A stretch of DNA of 64,000 nucleotides from Zhongshania antarctica (GCF_014202945.1 NZ_JACHHW010000006.1:310001-374000), one strand, 5' to 3'. Positions 48,176-56,594 are shown, numbered from the stretch's first letter. Notes: generated from the sequence alone by a model not told the origin. Numbers and translations: made by a program.

Positions 48176-48991
48176 ATGAACAGAAATGGTAATAAATCGA
48201 TATCCGTGTGGGTACATAGCGATCAGCACCTAGACGTAAGGGCGCAAAACTTACGCAGTGACATTGACGCTATCGACTTCACTCCACCAGAGGGCACGGA
48301 TTTAATCATCCTCGCAGGTGACACCGTTGAAGGTGTTGACGGTATTACTTGGGCCGACAGCTTCGGAAAACCGACGGTTTACGTCGCAGGTAACCATGAA
48401 TATTACCGCCGAAATATCGAGGAAACAGAGCTCGAGCTACGCCGCCAGGCCGAGGAAAGTCAGTATGTTACCTTCCTGAATAACGACCGCTATGACTACA
48501 AAGATGTGCGAATTCTCGGCACGACGCTGTGGACGGACTATCGGCTCGAACATAAAGAACAGCAGGCTATGTCTGACGCCGATGCCATGCTGATGGATCA
48601 CCGCCTCATTACAACAATCGCAGGCGGGCCACGCCGTAGACTCTTCCAGCCCGCGGATGCGCAAAGAGTACATTTTCGAAGCAGGGATTGGTTGGAAAGA
48701 GAGCTATCAAAGCCGCATGACGGCCCTACAATTGTAGTAACACATCACGCGCCACACATAAATTCTATCCATCCAATGTACATCGGAACAAGTCCCGTCA
48801 ACGCTTGCTTTGCATCTGATCTATCTGACATATTAGAAATGTACGATATCGACCTGTGGATACACGGCCATACGCACTGGACTTTTGACTACACCGTTTT
48901 CGGCACTCGCGTAGTATGCAATCCCTACGGCTACTACCCGAGCCGCGAGATCAACGACTTTAACAAAGATCTCCTCATAGAGGTTGGCTAG
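48176..48991 (+). CDS. calcineurin-like metallophosphoesterase
   Basis: 271 residues. All metal-binding motifs of the family are present: SDQHLD (DxH), LAGDTVEG (GDxxD-like), GNHEYY (GNHE), VTHHAPH and GHTHW (GHxH). Family members cleave phosphomonoesters, phosphodiesters or nucleic acids. In this context the substrate is unknown, but a nuclease or nucleotide hydrolase role would suit an island of this type. A GGGG-containing ribosome site precedes ATG 48176. A small hairpin (ATCCGC with GCGGAT near 49009-49027) follows the gene. Confidence 0.88.
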   Translation: MNRNGNKSISVWVHSDQHLDVRAQNLRSDIDAIDFTPPEGTDLIILAGDTVEGVDGITWADSFGKPTVYVAGNHEYYRRNIEETELELRRQAEESQYVTFLNNDRYDYKDVRILGTTLWTDYRLEHKEQQAMSDADAMLMDHRLITTIAGGPRRRLFQPADAQRVHFRSRDWLERELSKPHDGPTIVVTHHAPHINSIHPMYIGTSPVNACFASDLSDILEMYDIDLWIHGHTHWTFDYTVFGTRVVCNPYGYYPSREINDFNKDLLIEVG

Positions 48992-49081
48992 GCATTACCT
49001 AGATTGGCAATCCGCATTTAACGCGGATCTTCCTAACTGCAAAGACTCAATTGTGCAAAGTTTAAGATGAGGTTTAATTTT

Positions 49082-49209
49082 TGCCTACCATGCACCGAAA
49101 GTACAGATTTCAGCAGTCCCGTTAAAAAAATTATTGAGAATGTGGTAATTGTGAATAGGCAAAAGCTAATTCGTAGTGCTACATGAGCCCTAGGAATGAT
49201 GTGGTGAAG
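49082..49209. repeat. 128-bp direct repeat, copy A
   Basis: Aligns without gaps to 59389-59516; I count 16 mismatches in 128 positions. It lies just beyond the 3' end of a minus-strand accessory gene, as does copy B. A 39-codon ORF reads through it, but most differences between the copies change amino acids, so coding is not supported. Confidence 0.85.
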
Positions 49210-49240
49210 AACGATCTAATTCTCAAGAGCATATAGATTA

Positions 49241-50029
49241 TTATCTGGCATTAGCCCGACGATACTCATCAACCGCCTCCGCACACGCATCGTTAATCTT
49301 TCTGCGCACTGCGCCAAAACAGCCTATTTTCTGATAATTCGTTGAAGACATGTACAGCCCTCGATTGACCTCCACCATAATAGCCATCACACGAGGGTCT
49401 TTCCTGTAAAACTTATTCGGCACCATTGCCCCTGAAAATGGGGTGTTAACCCCCACACGCCAACCCATTCGCGTAAATGCTTTAACAAACTCGTTCATTA
49501 ATTTAACTGGCGTATGGAAATCATCAGTACCTATGCATATATCTGGCCTATCGCCTAGCGCGTCATCATAAAGTTCGTAAGGTAATGGCTCATTCGGAAA
49601 ACTATGACAATCGACAATCAAACAGTGTCCGTAGCAAGTAAGAGATTGAGCAGCAGCTAAATCTAATGCTACATGATGCGGTCGATAGTACTTTTCAATT
49701 AATTCACATTTTTCAGCATCCGTTAATCTACGCCGCAGCGGATTGAGAGATGATGTAACCGTATACACGACACCCATTCCTCGCTTAGCCATTGCCTCTA
49801 GGGTATCGTCCTCAAACCGCTCAACATCAACGACCAAGCGACTCACCGGTGAACGAACAACAACCTGCTGCTGACTGTGCACAAAAAGGTCATGAGTAAA
49901 GTGATCGGTCATCAAGTTCATTTCTGCAGTTAAACTCTCATCATTCAGTAAAAACTGACCTCTCGCACCTTGAGGGACTAAAGTTGAATCATGCGGAACA
50001 TGAAAAACGACAGCATCTGGATATTTCAA
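49241..50029 (-). CDS. N-formylglutamate amidohydrolase family protein
   Basis: 262 residues. HVPHDS (near residue 10), SRLVVDVERF, and VDCHSFP are the metal and substrate blocks of this zinc-dependent family, and GTDDFHTP is the third. Classical members (HutG) hydrolyse N-formylglutamate in histidine degradation. No hut gene is near, and the gene sits in a mobile region, so the substrate may differ. There are similarities to family members that act on peptidoglycan-like or other N-acyl amino acids. The start ATG 50029 is the first in frame, with a weak ribosome site. Confidence 0.82.
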   Translation of the reverse strand: MKYPDAVVFHVPHDSTLVPQGARGQFLLNDESLTAEMNLMTDHFTHDLFVHSQQQVVVRSPVSRLVVDVERFEDDTLEAMAKRGMGVVYTVTSSLNPLRRRLTDAEKCELIEKYYRPHHVALDLAAAQSLTCYGHCLIVDCHSFPNEPLPYELYDDALGDRPDICIGTDDFHTPVKLMNEFVKAFTRMGWRVGVNTPFSGAMVPNKFYRKDPRVMAIMVEVNRGLYMSSTNYQKIGCFGAVRRKINDACAEAVDEYRRANAR

Positions 50030-50070
50030 ATTAGCACCAGTATTTTATGAGCAGGTTCATTACCAATTCA

Positions 50071-50541
50071 TCACGAAAGCACCCACTCCACCTCACAATC
50101 ATCGCCATCATAAACATCTCTTGCCGAATCGGTACTGACGCTAATCACACTAAAGTTAGGACTGTTAAATTCCCAAATATCCATTTCGCTCTCCGACTCA
50201 GCCATAAATCCTTGACCATAAACTGTAAAACACTCACCTGCAGAAGCTTTTAAAAAAGCCGTAAAGGGCATGACCATTGAGTGGATATCATACCCATAAT
50301 CAATTGTAATCTTGACCAAGGCATTAGCGTCATTTTCGACAGCGCTAATTGCAGATCGCTTTACCAACCCTATATTTCTCCCGACCCTGCTTCTCCAAAA
50401 ACTGATGACCTCTTCAAACTCGTCTTCATTTTCGTAATCGGATGAAAGCGGGGCCGGCGGATAACTCTTACTCGCTCGACTAACCGCTGCTACTACGGAC
50501 GGGTGGCTGTTCAAAAGCTCATTGACTTGATCAGATAGCAT
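50071..50541 (-). CDS. hypothetical protein, 156 residues
   Basis: No family recognised. Acidic, soluble, with no signal peptide or membrane helix. GGAGA lies seven bases before ATG 50541, a good ribosome site, which is the main support besides length. It lies between the N-formylglutamate amidohydrolase-like gene and a DUF3293 gene, all on the minus strand with gaps of about 40 and 106 bases. The features (SHPSVVAAVSRASKSYPPAP, ISVSTDSARDVYDGDD) give no functional hint. Confidence 0.6.
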   Translation of the reverse strand: MLSDQVNELLNSHPSVVAAVSRASKSYPPAPLSSDYENEDEFEEVISFWRSRVGRNIGLVKRSAISAVENDANALVKITIDYGYDIHSMVMPFTAFLKASAGECFTVYGQGFMAESESEMDIWEFNSPNFSVISVSTDSARDVYDGDDCEVEWVLS

Positions 50542-50647
50542 TAAAAGTTCTCCGGGGCCGGCCGAATCTGCACATTACAGACATGATTAATATAACTAAA
50601 CACATTCTTAAAGGCACCCAACAGTATTTACATCACACCCACTAAGA

Positions 50648-51139
50648 TTACTGCAGAAGAATCAATACCGGGATCGCTTCCGAACCAACAAGGACGATAG
50701 CATTTTGTTGATACTTCTTGCCAAAATATATCGCATCCGCTTCAGAGACATCCAGAATGAACACGCTCTCTTCACCCGGCCAATCTCCCAGCTTTCCTAC
50801 GCCGACGCCGTCTACATACTTATATCCCGACGAGTCCAGATCACGCTTAAAATCAGACATCCTTGCGTCATTTTCAGCTGCAGATAACGCCTTTCCAAGC
50901 GGGTTAAATGGAGTAATGAACGCGCATTGTTTGCAGGAAGCCTGTTCCATAAAACGCCTAATTTCATCGCTATAGAGATCTACTTCCAGCGAGACAACCG
51001 TTTCACCACATTTTACGTTGTAAGACGTGTTCAAATAGGCTTCCACTAATTTTTCAGGTAGCTTCGTTTTTAGTCTTCTCATCCAAGCATTAAGCGCCAG
51101 GCGAAACTGATCTGATAATTCCGGATCGTCATGTGTCAT
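50648..51139 (-). CDS. DUF3293 domain protein
   Basis: 163 residues. AFITPFNPLGKALSAAEND followed by GYKYVDGVG and WPGEESVFILDV matches the pattern of DUF3293, a small family of unknown function found in many proteobacteria. The N-terminal 75 residues are less conserved. Its ATG overlaps the stop codon of a decayed HAD-like fragment upstream (ATGA), so the two may once have been translationally coupled. No catalytic residues can be named. Confidence 0.75.
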   Translation of the reverse strand: MTHDDPELSDQFRLALNAWMRRLKTKLPEKLVEAYLNTSYNVKCGETVVSLEVDLYSDEIRRFMEQASCKQCAFITPFNPLGKALSAAENDARMSDFKRDLDSSGYKYVDGVGVGKLGDWPGEESVFILDVSEADAIYFGKKYQQNAIVLVGSEAIPVLILLQ

Positions 51140-51273
51140 TGCTTTATTCCGCCCACTAATGACAGGACATCAGTAATGTCTATTTGCGGCCTGTGTGTTC
51201 GGAATAACGATATCACTTTTGGTTCATCATCATGAAATGATGTTAAATTTTCAGTGAATAATTTTTGTCGCAT
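51136..51273 (-). pseudogene. C-terminal remnant of a HAD-like gene
   Basis: A 45-codon frame (ATG 51273 to TGA 51136) encodes ENLTSFHDDEPKVISLF, identical over this stretch to the HAD-like protein at 59921-60349. The tail then diverges. The N-terminal two thirds, including the catalytic DxD motif, are missing, so it is a truncated copy. It may still be translated because its stop overlaps the DUF3293 start. Confidence 0.75.
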
Positions 51274-51468
51274 GATAGCCATTATCCATATGCCTAGGTG
51301 CGGGGATTGACAAAATATTGAGAATTACAAGCCACGATTAATTTTATGTAATCATAGCCATATACAATTAATTCTACACGCTACCAGCGATAGCCAATCA
51401 AAACATCATGCCCCAAAAATTGACGGCGTGATTTCTGCACAGTTCAAGTTAAGTAAATTGTTAGGTTG

Positions 51469-52101
51469 TTATAGTTCATAGTCCAGAATGGACTGTATCT
51501 TTCCGCAGATCCTAGTGCACACTTTGTGCAGATCTGCATACTTAGCTGAAAGCCCAGCCGATAATCTTTGATGATTCAAATCCGAAAGATTTGAATCATA
51601 TGTGCGATCTAAGATGGATTTTGCCCCTAGCACTTCTTGATTGTATATATTAAGAGCATTCTTAAATTCGTATATTTTACTTTGAAGATCAATTGGTAGC
51701 TGAGATATTTGTATCGCATTTGAATCAATCAAAATTGTGGAATGGTTTTTTAGACTCAAGCCTACACCATCTTCAGATTTTAGATTAGCAGCTATTGCAA
51801 TGAACTCTTCTTCGCTTGCTACGAGCATTGAATCAATGAATTGTATTATACTGCCTGGCTTATCCCCGCCATTATATTGATCCAGTATAAATTTAGATTC
51901 TGTTAGGTAATCACGGCTTATGACACCAAATCTTTGAGCTAGGAGCATTCCTGTTATACATAGCTGGAATTGTAGATCTGATAATTCAGATTTCGCCGCA
52001 GTGAAAAATTTCTTTCTATCATAGTGCTGCTTAATCGAACTCATAATCGTCGGGCTCAATAAGCCAAGTAGCCAGCCGAATAAGATGTATAAAATTTCCA
52101 T
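51469..52101 (-). CDS. hypothetical protein with N-terminal membrane helix
   Basis: About 210 residues. One membrane segment at the very start (MEILYILFGWLLGLLSP) followed by a soluble, largely helical region (KKFFTAAKSELSDLQFQL; KIYEFKNALNIYN). No family recognised. ATG 52101 has AAGGAG six bases upstream. The longer frame to 52134 would overlap the previous gene. The region after its stop contains CCTAACAA on the minus strand, a possible half of an integron attC site. It may be one cassette of a small integron-like array with the next two genes. Confidence 0.6.
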   Translation of the reverse strand: MEILYILFGWLLGLLSPTIMSSIKQHYDRKKFFTAAKSELSDLQFQLCITGMLLAQRFGVISRDYLTESKFILDQYNGGDKPGSIIQFIDSMLVASEEEFIAIAANLKSEDGVGLSLKNHSTILIDSNAIQISQLPIDLQSKIYEFKNALNIYNQEVLGAKSILDRTYDSNLSDLNHQRLSAGLSAKYADLHKVCTRICGKIQSILDYEL

Positions 52102-52114
52102 GAAGATCTCCTTG

Positions 52115-52173
52115 ACGCCTAGCACGTCAATCAATGGGCGCCGAAGGTGTTGGCTGCATTAATTTATTATGTG
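52115..52173 (-). repeat. attC-like site after the 52127-52681 gene
   Basis: On the minus strand a TTAATGCAGCC ... GGCGCCCATTGA imperfect stem is followed by GACGTGCTAGGC, resembling the L'' and R' parts of Xanthomonas/Pseudomonas-type attC sites (ACGTTAGGC). It creates the peptide tail LMQPTPSAPID at the end of the upstream gene. The match is partial and no integrase was found. Confidence 0.35.
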
Positions 52174-52681
52174 TGTTTAAGATTTCAACTTGTGAATTCA
52201 ACTCAGAAACCACTTTTTTTATTTCTCGAATTTCAGTTGCAATAGTCTTTCCCTTTATCTCTATTTTCGTCATAACTTTACGAACTTGTGTTTCGTCAAT
52301 TTGCGTTGGATTTTCTAACTGCATTCTAGAAAAATATATCGACGCCCCTGTTGAAACTATTGAAATAACTATTGCTATCGCCGCGAACCAAGTTGCATGA
52401 GTGGCCGAGCGTCGTGCTTCGACCAGCTCTTCGTATTCAAGTAAATTAAAGTAGCCCTCGTGCTCCAAAAAAAACTCACCCTCTTCTCTTAACTCCCCAG
52501 GATTGTTACCCCTTGGAAGACCTCTATCTACAAATAATTTAGAAAAAAACTGTTCCGCAGAGAATTTGTCGAAGTCATAACCCTTGTTTTCTAGATGACT
52601 TTTGATCTCTTGAAAAGTAATTGGCTTGCCAATTTTACTGCGCCCATACCTGAGGATTTCTATGTACACATCATGCTTCAT
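52127..52681 (-). CDS. hypothetical membrane protein, possible integron cassette gene
   Basis: 184 residues. An N-terminal winged-helix-like region (PITFQEIKSHLENKGYDFDKF) is followed by a membrane helix (WFAAIAIVISIVSTGASIYF) and a coiled coil (IREIKKVVSELNSQVEIL). The end LMQPTPSAPID appears to be encoded by an attC-like element. The same tail is seen in many unrelated proteins of cassette origin, from general knowledge. A second attC-like fold lies 20 bases before the start codon. The function is unknown. A membrane-anchored sensor or effector is possible but not supported beyond topology. Confidence 0.6.
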   Translation of the reverse strand: MKHDVYIEILRYGRSKIGKPITFQEIKSHLENKGYDFDKFSAEQFFSKLFVDRGLPRGNNPGELREEGEFFLEHEGYFNLLEYEELVEARRSATHATWFAAIAIVISIVSTGASIYFSRMQLENPTQIDETQVRKVMTKIEIKGKTIATEIREIKKVVSELNSQVEILNTHNKLMQPTPSAPID

Positions 52682-52701
52682 AAGTCAGAACCGTAGGTTT
52701 C

Positions 52702-52749
52702 CACATAACGATTGGAGCAGGCGCGTCGCTTTGCCTGCGATAGTTAGCC
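52702..52749 (-). repeat. attC-like site between two cassette-like genes
   Basis: Read on the minus strand it begins GGCTAAC, contains GCAGGC paired with GCCTGC ten bases apart, and ends CGTTATG. GGCTAAC/GTTAGCC-type ends with an inner stem and a final GTTA core fit an integron recombination site of about 48 bp. It is placed between the stop of the 52760 gene and the start of the 52127 gene, where an attC should be. Confidence 0.45.
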
Positions 52750-52759
52750 TTAAAGCCTT

Positions 52760-53125
52760 CTACAAAGCACAAAACCATACACCCGAGATGAACCCAACGA
52801 TGATGCCAATTGTAAGAGCACCAATTAACTGTGCACTTATTTGCTGAACCAAGCCTCGCCACCACTGAAGCCGAGCCTCTTCTTTTGCTTTCTCTTCTTT
52901 CCGCTTGCTGGCTCTAGCTTCATAGACCTGAGCCATCACTGCTCTAGCATTTGCCTCATGCCTTCCCTCGGGAGATGAAAGAAAAAGCTCCAACTCATCA
53001 AGGGGAGCTGCAGCAGCTTCTTGCCGGAAATGTTCATGCTCATCCTGAATGCTATTTCCTTCGTACACACAGGCCAACATAAGGTGCTCATACCACTGGA
53101 CTTCGCAGTTCTTCGCGTCGCTCAT
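52760..53125 (-). CDS. hypothetical protein with C-terminal membrane anchor
   Basis: 121 residues. A soluble, charged, helical region (RASKRKEEKAKEEARLQWW) is followed by one C-terminal membrane helix (ISAQLIGALTIGIIVGFISGVWF). No family recognised. ATG 53125 follows a GAGG-like ribosome site inside the end of the preceding short frame, and the two nearly overlap (TGAGATG). An attC-like site directly follows its stop, so it may be an integron cassette gene. Confidence 0.55.
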   Translation of the reverse strand: MSDAKNCEVQWYEHLMLACVYEGNSIQDEHEHFRQEAAAAPLDELELFLSSPEGRHEANARAVMAQVYEARASKRKEEKAKEEARLQWWRGLVQQISAQLIGALTIGIIVGFISGVWFCAL

Positions 53126-53126
53126 C

Positions 53127-53280
53127 TCATTTCCTCAAAAAGCTTAACACATCGGTTTTGGCCGCGGGAACGCCAGTGAAGGCGTCCTCAATAGCACGCT
53201 CTTTGCGCGGCAACAACGCAGCCTTGTTCAGTTTCATCGGCACGGTACGCTCACAATAATGACCTGGCGCCGAGAAAGCC
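53127..53280 (-). pseudogene. 3' remnant of a gene cut by an IS-derived element
   Basis: A minus-strand frame is open from the MITE-like element at 53281 to a TGA at 53127 and encodes 51 or so residues with the internal ATG at 53237 (MKLNKAALLPRKERAIE...). The product is not recognised. Because the frame runs without a start right up to the IS-derived end, the 5' part was probably lost by that insertion. Alternatively it is an intact 36-residue protein starting at ATG 53237, but no ribosome site is seen there. Confidence 0.4.
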
Positions 53281-53354
53281 TGGACTTCCCAGGGTTCACT
53301 TGACAGTTACTGCTTCTAACGTTTTTTGGTGTCTAGCAAACTCAGGGAAGTCAA
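53281..53354. mobile_element. 74-bp MITE-like element, internally deleted relative of the IS3 copy
   Basis: Starts TGGACTTCCCAGGGTTCAC and ends with the inverted counterpart GTGTCTAGCAAACTCAGGG, i.e. the left and right terminal repeats of the neighbouring IS3-family element joined with no transposase between them. Target-site duplications were not found. It lies about 100 bases from the full-size copy. Confidence 0.7.
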
Positions 53355-53469
53355 CACTATCAAGGAAGTGAAACCATCGGAAAAGACATGTTTTTTACCT
53401 TACATATTCGATGCTAAATCATCATGGAGCTATTTACTTTAGCACTCAATCTGGACTTCCCAGGGTTCG

Positions 53470-54342
53470 CTAGACAGTTGCTGTCTCTAAAAAGTACGCC
53501 TCTTCGAACTTAGCAGGCGATACGCCACCTGTGTGCGAATGGCGCTTTACAGGATTGTAGAACATCTCTATAAAATTAAATATCTCCCCTTTGGCTTCCT
53601 CCCTAGTCGATTATATCTTTCGTTTGGTGACCCGCTTTTTAAATGTCGCGAAAAAACTTTCAGCGACGGCATTATCATGGCAATTACCCCGTCGACTCAT
53701 CGACGGTATTAGCCTGTGCTCGTTCATGAATGCTAAATAATCTGAGCTGGCATACTGACTACCCTGATCGCTGTGCACTAGCACTTCGTTTTTGGGGTTC
53801 CGCTGCCATACGGCCATTAATAACGCATTGATAACTAAGTGGCGATCCATCGTTTTGTCCATTGACCAGCCAACAACTCTTCGAGAAAACAAATCGATTA
53901 CTGTCGCAACATACAAAAAGCCTTCGTGGGTTCTGATGTAAGTAATGTCACTCACCCACGCGTGATTAGGAGCTTTAGGGTTGAATTGGCGATCTAATAT
54001 ATTGTCAGCGATCTTGCCGGGCTTGCCCCCTTTTATGTACCGGCGTTTATAACCGATCTGAGCTTTTAGCTTATTCTCTCGCATGATTTTAGCCACACGA
54101 TGAACACTGCAAGATTCGCCCTCATCACGCAGATCGCGGTGTATCCAGGGGCTGCCATAGGTACCACCGCTAGCAACGTAAAACGCTTTTATCCGCTTCA
54201 ATAACCGCTGATCCTCAACGGCTCGGTCAGACAATGGTTTGCTCAGCCAAGCATAATACCCACTGCGATTAATCTTAAAGACACGACACATCGCCTGGAC
54301 AGAGAACTCATGTTGATTATCGCGGATAAAGCCGTACTTCAC
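53470..54342 (-). pseudogene. IS3 OrfB transposase with an internal stop codon
   Basis: The DDE integrase core is intact: WVSDITYIRT, VHSDQGSQYAS and NAVAESFFATFKKRV. After VTKRKI the frame meets TAA at 53611-53613, where relatives have a tyrosine codon, and then continues in the same frame for about 45 codons (STREEAKGEIFNFIEMFYN ...) to TAG at 53470, inside the left terminal repeat. The visible shorter product (53611-54342) lacks this C-terminal part. The element is therefore probably unable to move by itself. It would normally be expressed with OrfA by a -1 frameshift in their four-base overlap. Confidence 0.85.
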
Positions 54343-54617
54343 TCTGGGTTGCTGGCAAAGTACTTTGCGGCCTTTTTTAGGATGTCGCGTTCCTCCGTCA
54401 TGCGCCGCAGCTCTGACTTAAGCCGAGCATTCTCAGCCGAGAGGTCAATTTTATCTGAGGCCTGGGGATTAGGTTCGCCAAACTTCTTAAGCCACGCGTA
54501 TAAGCTGTGCGTAGTTGTATCAAGGCGTTGGGCGACATCTGCGACAGAATAGCCGCGTTCAGTGACCTGCTTGACGGCTTCTCTCTTGAATTCATCTGTG
54601 TAACGTTTGGACTTCAT
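54339..54617 (-). CDS. IS3 OrfA (helix-turn-helix subunit)
   Basis: 92 residues. Opens MKSKRYTDEFKREAVKQV, the standard start of IS3-family OrfA, with an HTH (YSVADVAQRLDTTTHSLYAWLKK, in parts) and a C-terminal leucine-zipper-like coiled coil (LSAENARLKSELRRMTEERDILKKA). It binds the terminal repeats and supplies the N-terminal part of the OrfAB transposase by frameshifting. ATG 54617 is preferred to the GTG two codons earlier. It overlaps OrfB by four bases. Confidence 0.9.
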   Translation of the reverse strand: MKSKRYTDEFKREAVKQVTERGYSVADVAQRLDTTTHSLYAWLKKFGEPNPQASDKIDLSAENARLKSELRRMTEERDILKKAAKYFASNPE

Positions 54618-54710
54618 AAACACCTCTCGTAGAACTAGATTCTAACGTCATTTGGTGTCTAGCAAACCCTGGGAAGTCCAATCATCGTCCGAAAAATATA
54701 AAAACATCGA

Positions 54711-56594
54711 TTATTCGTACGGCCAGACTAGGCAGGCCGTCTCAAAGAGATGACGGCCGCGCTGCTCAATCGCCGACTCGTCCCAAAGAGCAACTAGGTC
54801 GTCAGCTCCCGAGACAGGATAGAAATATCGATTAAGGTTTAACTTGCTGAATTTAACCAGTTCTGGTCTTTTTTTCTCCCAGCCACTATTAGAGAGCGAA
54901 GGATTCAGGCTGCCAGTAATTAGCGTGAGGTTACCAAGGGTATGCTTGATCACATTCCGCTTGGCAATAAATTCCACCTTGGCATCGGGGTCAATGGCTA
55001 AGTCTGTCGGCAAAGGCCAATTTTCCTGCCAGCTATTCGGTAGCACATGCTCAATTGTAAGGTTATCCGGCATTTCTAGATATTCGCTCTTTCTATCCTG
55101 TAACGCGCGATCAACCCCTGCCAGTACAGCTCGCACCTTGTACTGTGCTAACCACTTATATAGTGGTGACCGAAGAATAGCATTTCGGAATTCAGCGTCA
55201 TCTGGGAAACGCATACTCTCGCCACTGTAGCTCTGCAATACATTTCGCAACGCTTCCGCTGACACCCGTCCCTCTTTGTCCAGCCCTTTAATCACATCAA
55301 CGAACAATCGATTGTAATTTTTACTTGTTAGTGAGCAGACCATTCGCCGCACCAAAAAAGATTCAAGCACCTGCAATAATCGATCGAATTCAGCTGGGTC
55401 GCCCGGCAGAAGCTGATCGCAGGCCAGCAATAACAGAGGATAGACCGTCGCTGTATCAATTGCCTCCAGTCGCTGTAAGAATAATGCCAATCTCGAATTG
55501 ACGGGCGGCTCCGAAAAGGTACGGAATGCTCTCGAATACCGCGCTAGGGCTTTAAGGTGCTCATCAATCGTCGTAGGCTGGGCGCTTAATGAAGAAGCGA
55601 CCAGGCCGCTATCCTCTGAGTTAATCACATAATCTTTAAACGCTTCGAATATATGAGCGGTACGCACGTCATCACGTATCATCAATGTCAGGTAGTGCTG
55701 TAAAAACAAGTCGATACGCGGGCGTTTGACACGTCCCTGTTTAACCTCAGTACGCCAAAATTTGGCATCAAAGCTTTTCCAGTAATCGTCATAGAGCCGC
55801 TCAATATCCTCTTTTTGGGATTGAGCCCGACGAAAGAGGTAGTTTTTGATCAGATCTGCCGGTAATAGCTGTGTACCTCTGGCATTCAGAGTCTCGAATA
55901 TCACCTGAGACTCATCGTCATCATCAAGATTGATCACTACTACCTGAAGAGCATTGCCTATCACTTGCCAAAGAGCGTCCAGGCGCTCATCGAGCTCGAC
56001 GGTCTTTTCATCGTCTTCATCAAGAGCGCCACTTATCCAGTCTCTCAATAAGCAATAAAAATACCGATAGCCACCAATGACTTGTTGGTTTTCAGTGGCT
56101 AGTGATGGCTCATCAATCAAACGTTCGTTAAGTTCATCGAGCCCGCCACTGGCATGAACCAGCTTAAACGCAGCGCGATCGCTGTTGGTAGGCCAAACCT
56201 TATAACACTCATGCTCGTAATCTACCTTGCTAGCCTTATTGGTGACGAGATCATTAAAGCGCTCAAAGTATTTTTCGCTGTTCAACTTGCTGCAAAGGTC
56301 TCTCGCTGCAATCATAAAAATCTGCAAGGTTGTAAAACGCTGCTGGCCGTCAATAACCTGATGGGTTGATATGGAACCCGCTACATTTTTCATTTGTTCC
56401 AGCACCACAGCACCCAAAAAATGACCACGACTTCTTTTTTTCCGCAGATGCTGATCTAGTAACACCTGAATATCTTCCCACAGAGGTTCCCAGTTTTTCT
56501 CTTCTTCCCAAACGTAAGGACGTTGGAATAAGGGAATCTGGAAAGAAATAGTTCCGTCGAAGATCTGGTTCAAGTCTCTGGCCTTTGCATCCAT
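54711..56594 (-). CDS. GmrSD-type type IV restriction protein (DUF262-DUF1524 fusion)
   Basis: 627 residues. The N-terminal DUF262 (GmrS-like NTPase, ParB/Srx fold) has the signature VIDGQQRFTTL at residues 80-90 and FQRPYVW near 24. The C-terminal DUF1524 HNH-type nuclease has LTIEHVLPNSW and HTLGNLTLITGSLNPSLSN followed by W-x2-KR. In GmrSD and BrxU this pair recognises modified cytosine in phage DNA and cuts it with NTP hydrolysis. AAGGAAA precedes ATG 56594. It lies between the IS3 element and the STAND ATPase gene, both minus strand, and may share transcription with the latter. Which modification it targets is unknown. Confidence 0.88.
   Translation of the reverse strand: MDAKARDLNQIFDGTISFQIPLFQRPYVWEEEKNWEPLWEDIQVLLDQHLRKKRSRGHFLGAVVLEQMKNVAGSISTHQVIDGQQRFTTLQIFMIAARDLCSKLNSEKYFERFNDLVTNKASKVDYEHECYKVWPTNSDRAAFKLVHASGGLDELNERLIDEPSLATENQQVIGGYRYFYCLLRDWISGALDEDDEKTVELDERLDALWQVIGNALQVVVINLDDDDESQVIFETLNARGTQLLPADLIKNYLFRRAQSQKEDIERLYDDYWKSFDAKFWRTEVKQGRVKRPRIDLFLQHYLTLMIRDDVRTAHIFEAFKDYVINSEDSGLVASSLSAQPTTIDEHLKALARYSRAFRTFSEPPVNSRLALFLQRLEAIDTATVYPLLLLACDQLLPGDPAEFDRLLQVLESFLVRRMVCSLTSKNYNRLFVDVIKGLDKEGRVSAEALRNVLQSYSGESMRFPDDAEFRNAILRSPLYKWLAQYKVRAVLAGVDRALQDRKSEYLEMPDNLTIEHVLPNSWQENWPLPTDLAIDPDAKVEFIAKRNVIKHTLGNLTLITGSLNPSLSNSGWEKKRPELVKFSKLNLNRYFYPVSGADDLVALWDESAIEQRGRHLFETACLVWPYE

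Larger units (their letters stand above)
53452..54680 (-). mobile_element. IS3-family insertion sequence, 1229 bp
   Basis: Terminal inverted repeats of about 25 bp (TGGACTTCCCAGGGTT followed by C/T and GCTAGACA) bound two overlapping minus-strand frames, OrfA and OrfB. The flanks show a 3-bp target duplication, ATC at 53449-53451 and 54681-54683, consistent with the family. The element is recent enough to keep its TSD but its OrfB carries a nonsense codon. Confidence 0.92.

Noticed and set aside
49067-49186. 39-codon ORF (MRFNFCLPC start) through repeat copy A
   Set aside because: Copy B keeps the frame, but 9 of 12 differences in the shared codons are at first or second positions and change amino acids, and no ribosome site is present. 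The DNA, not a peptide, seems to be conserved.
50541-50648. attC-like site or small RNA between the two hypothetical genes
   Set aside because: No stem with GTTA-type ends and no promoter-terminator pair could be found there.
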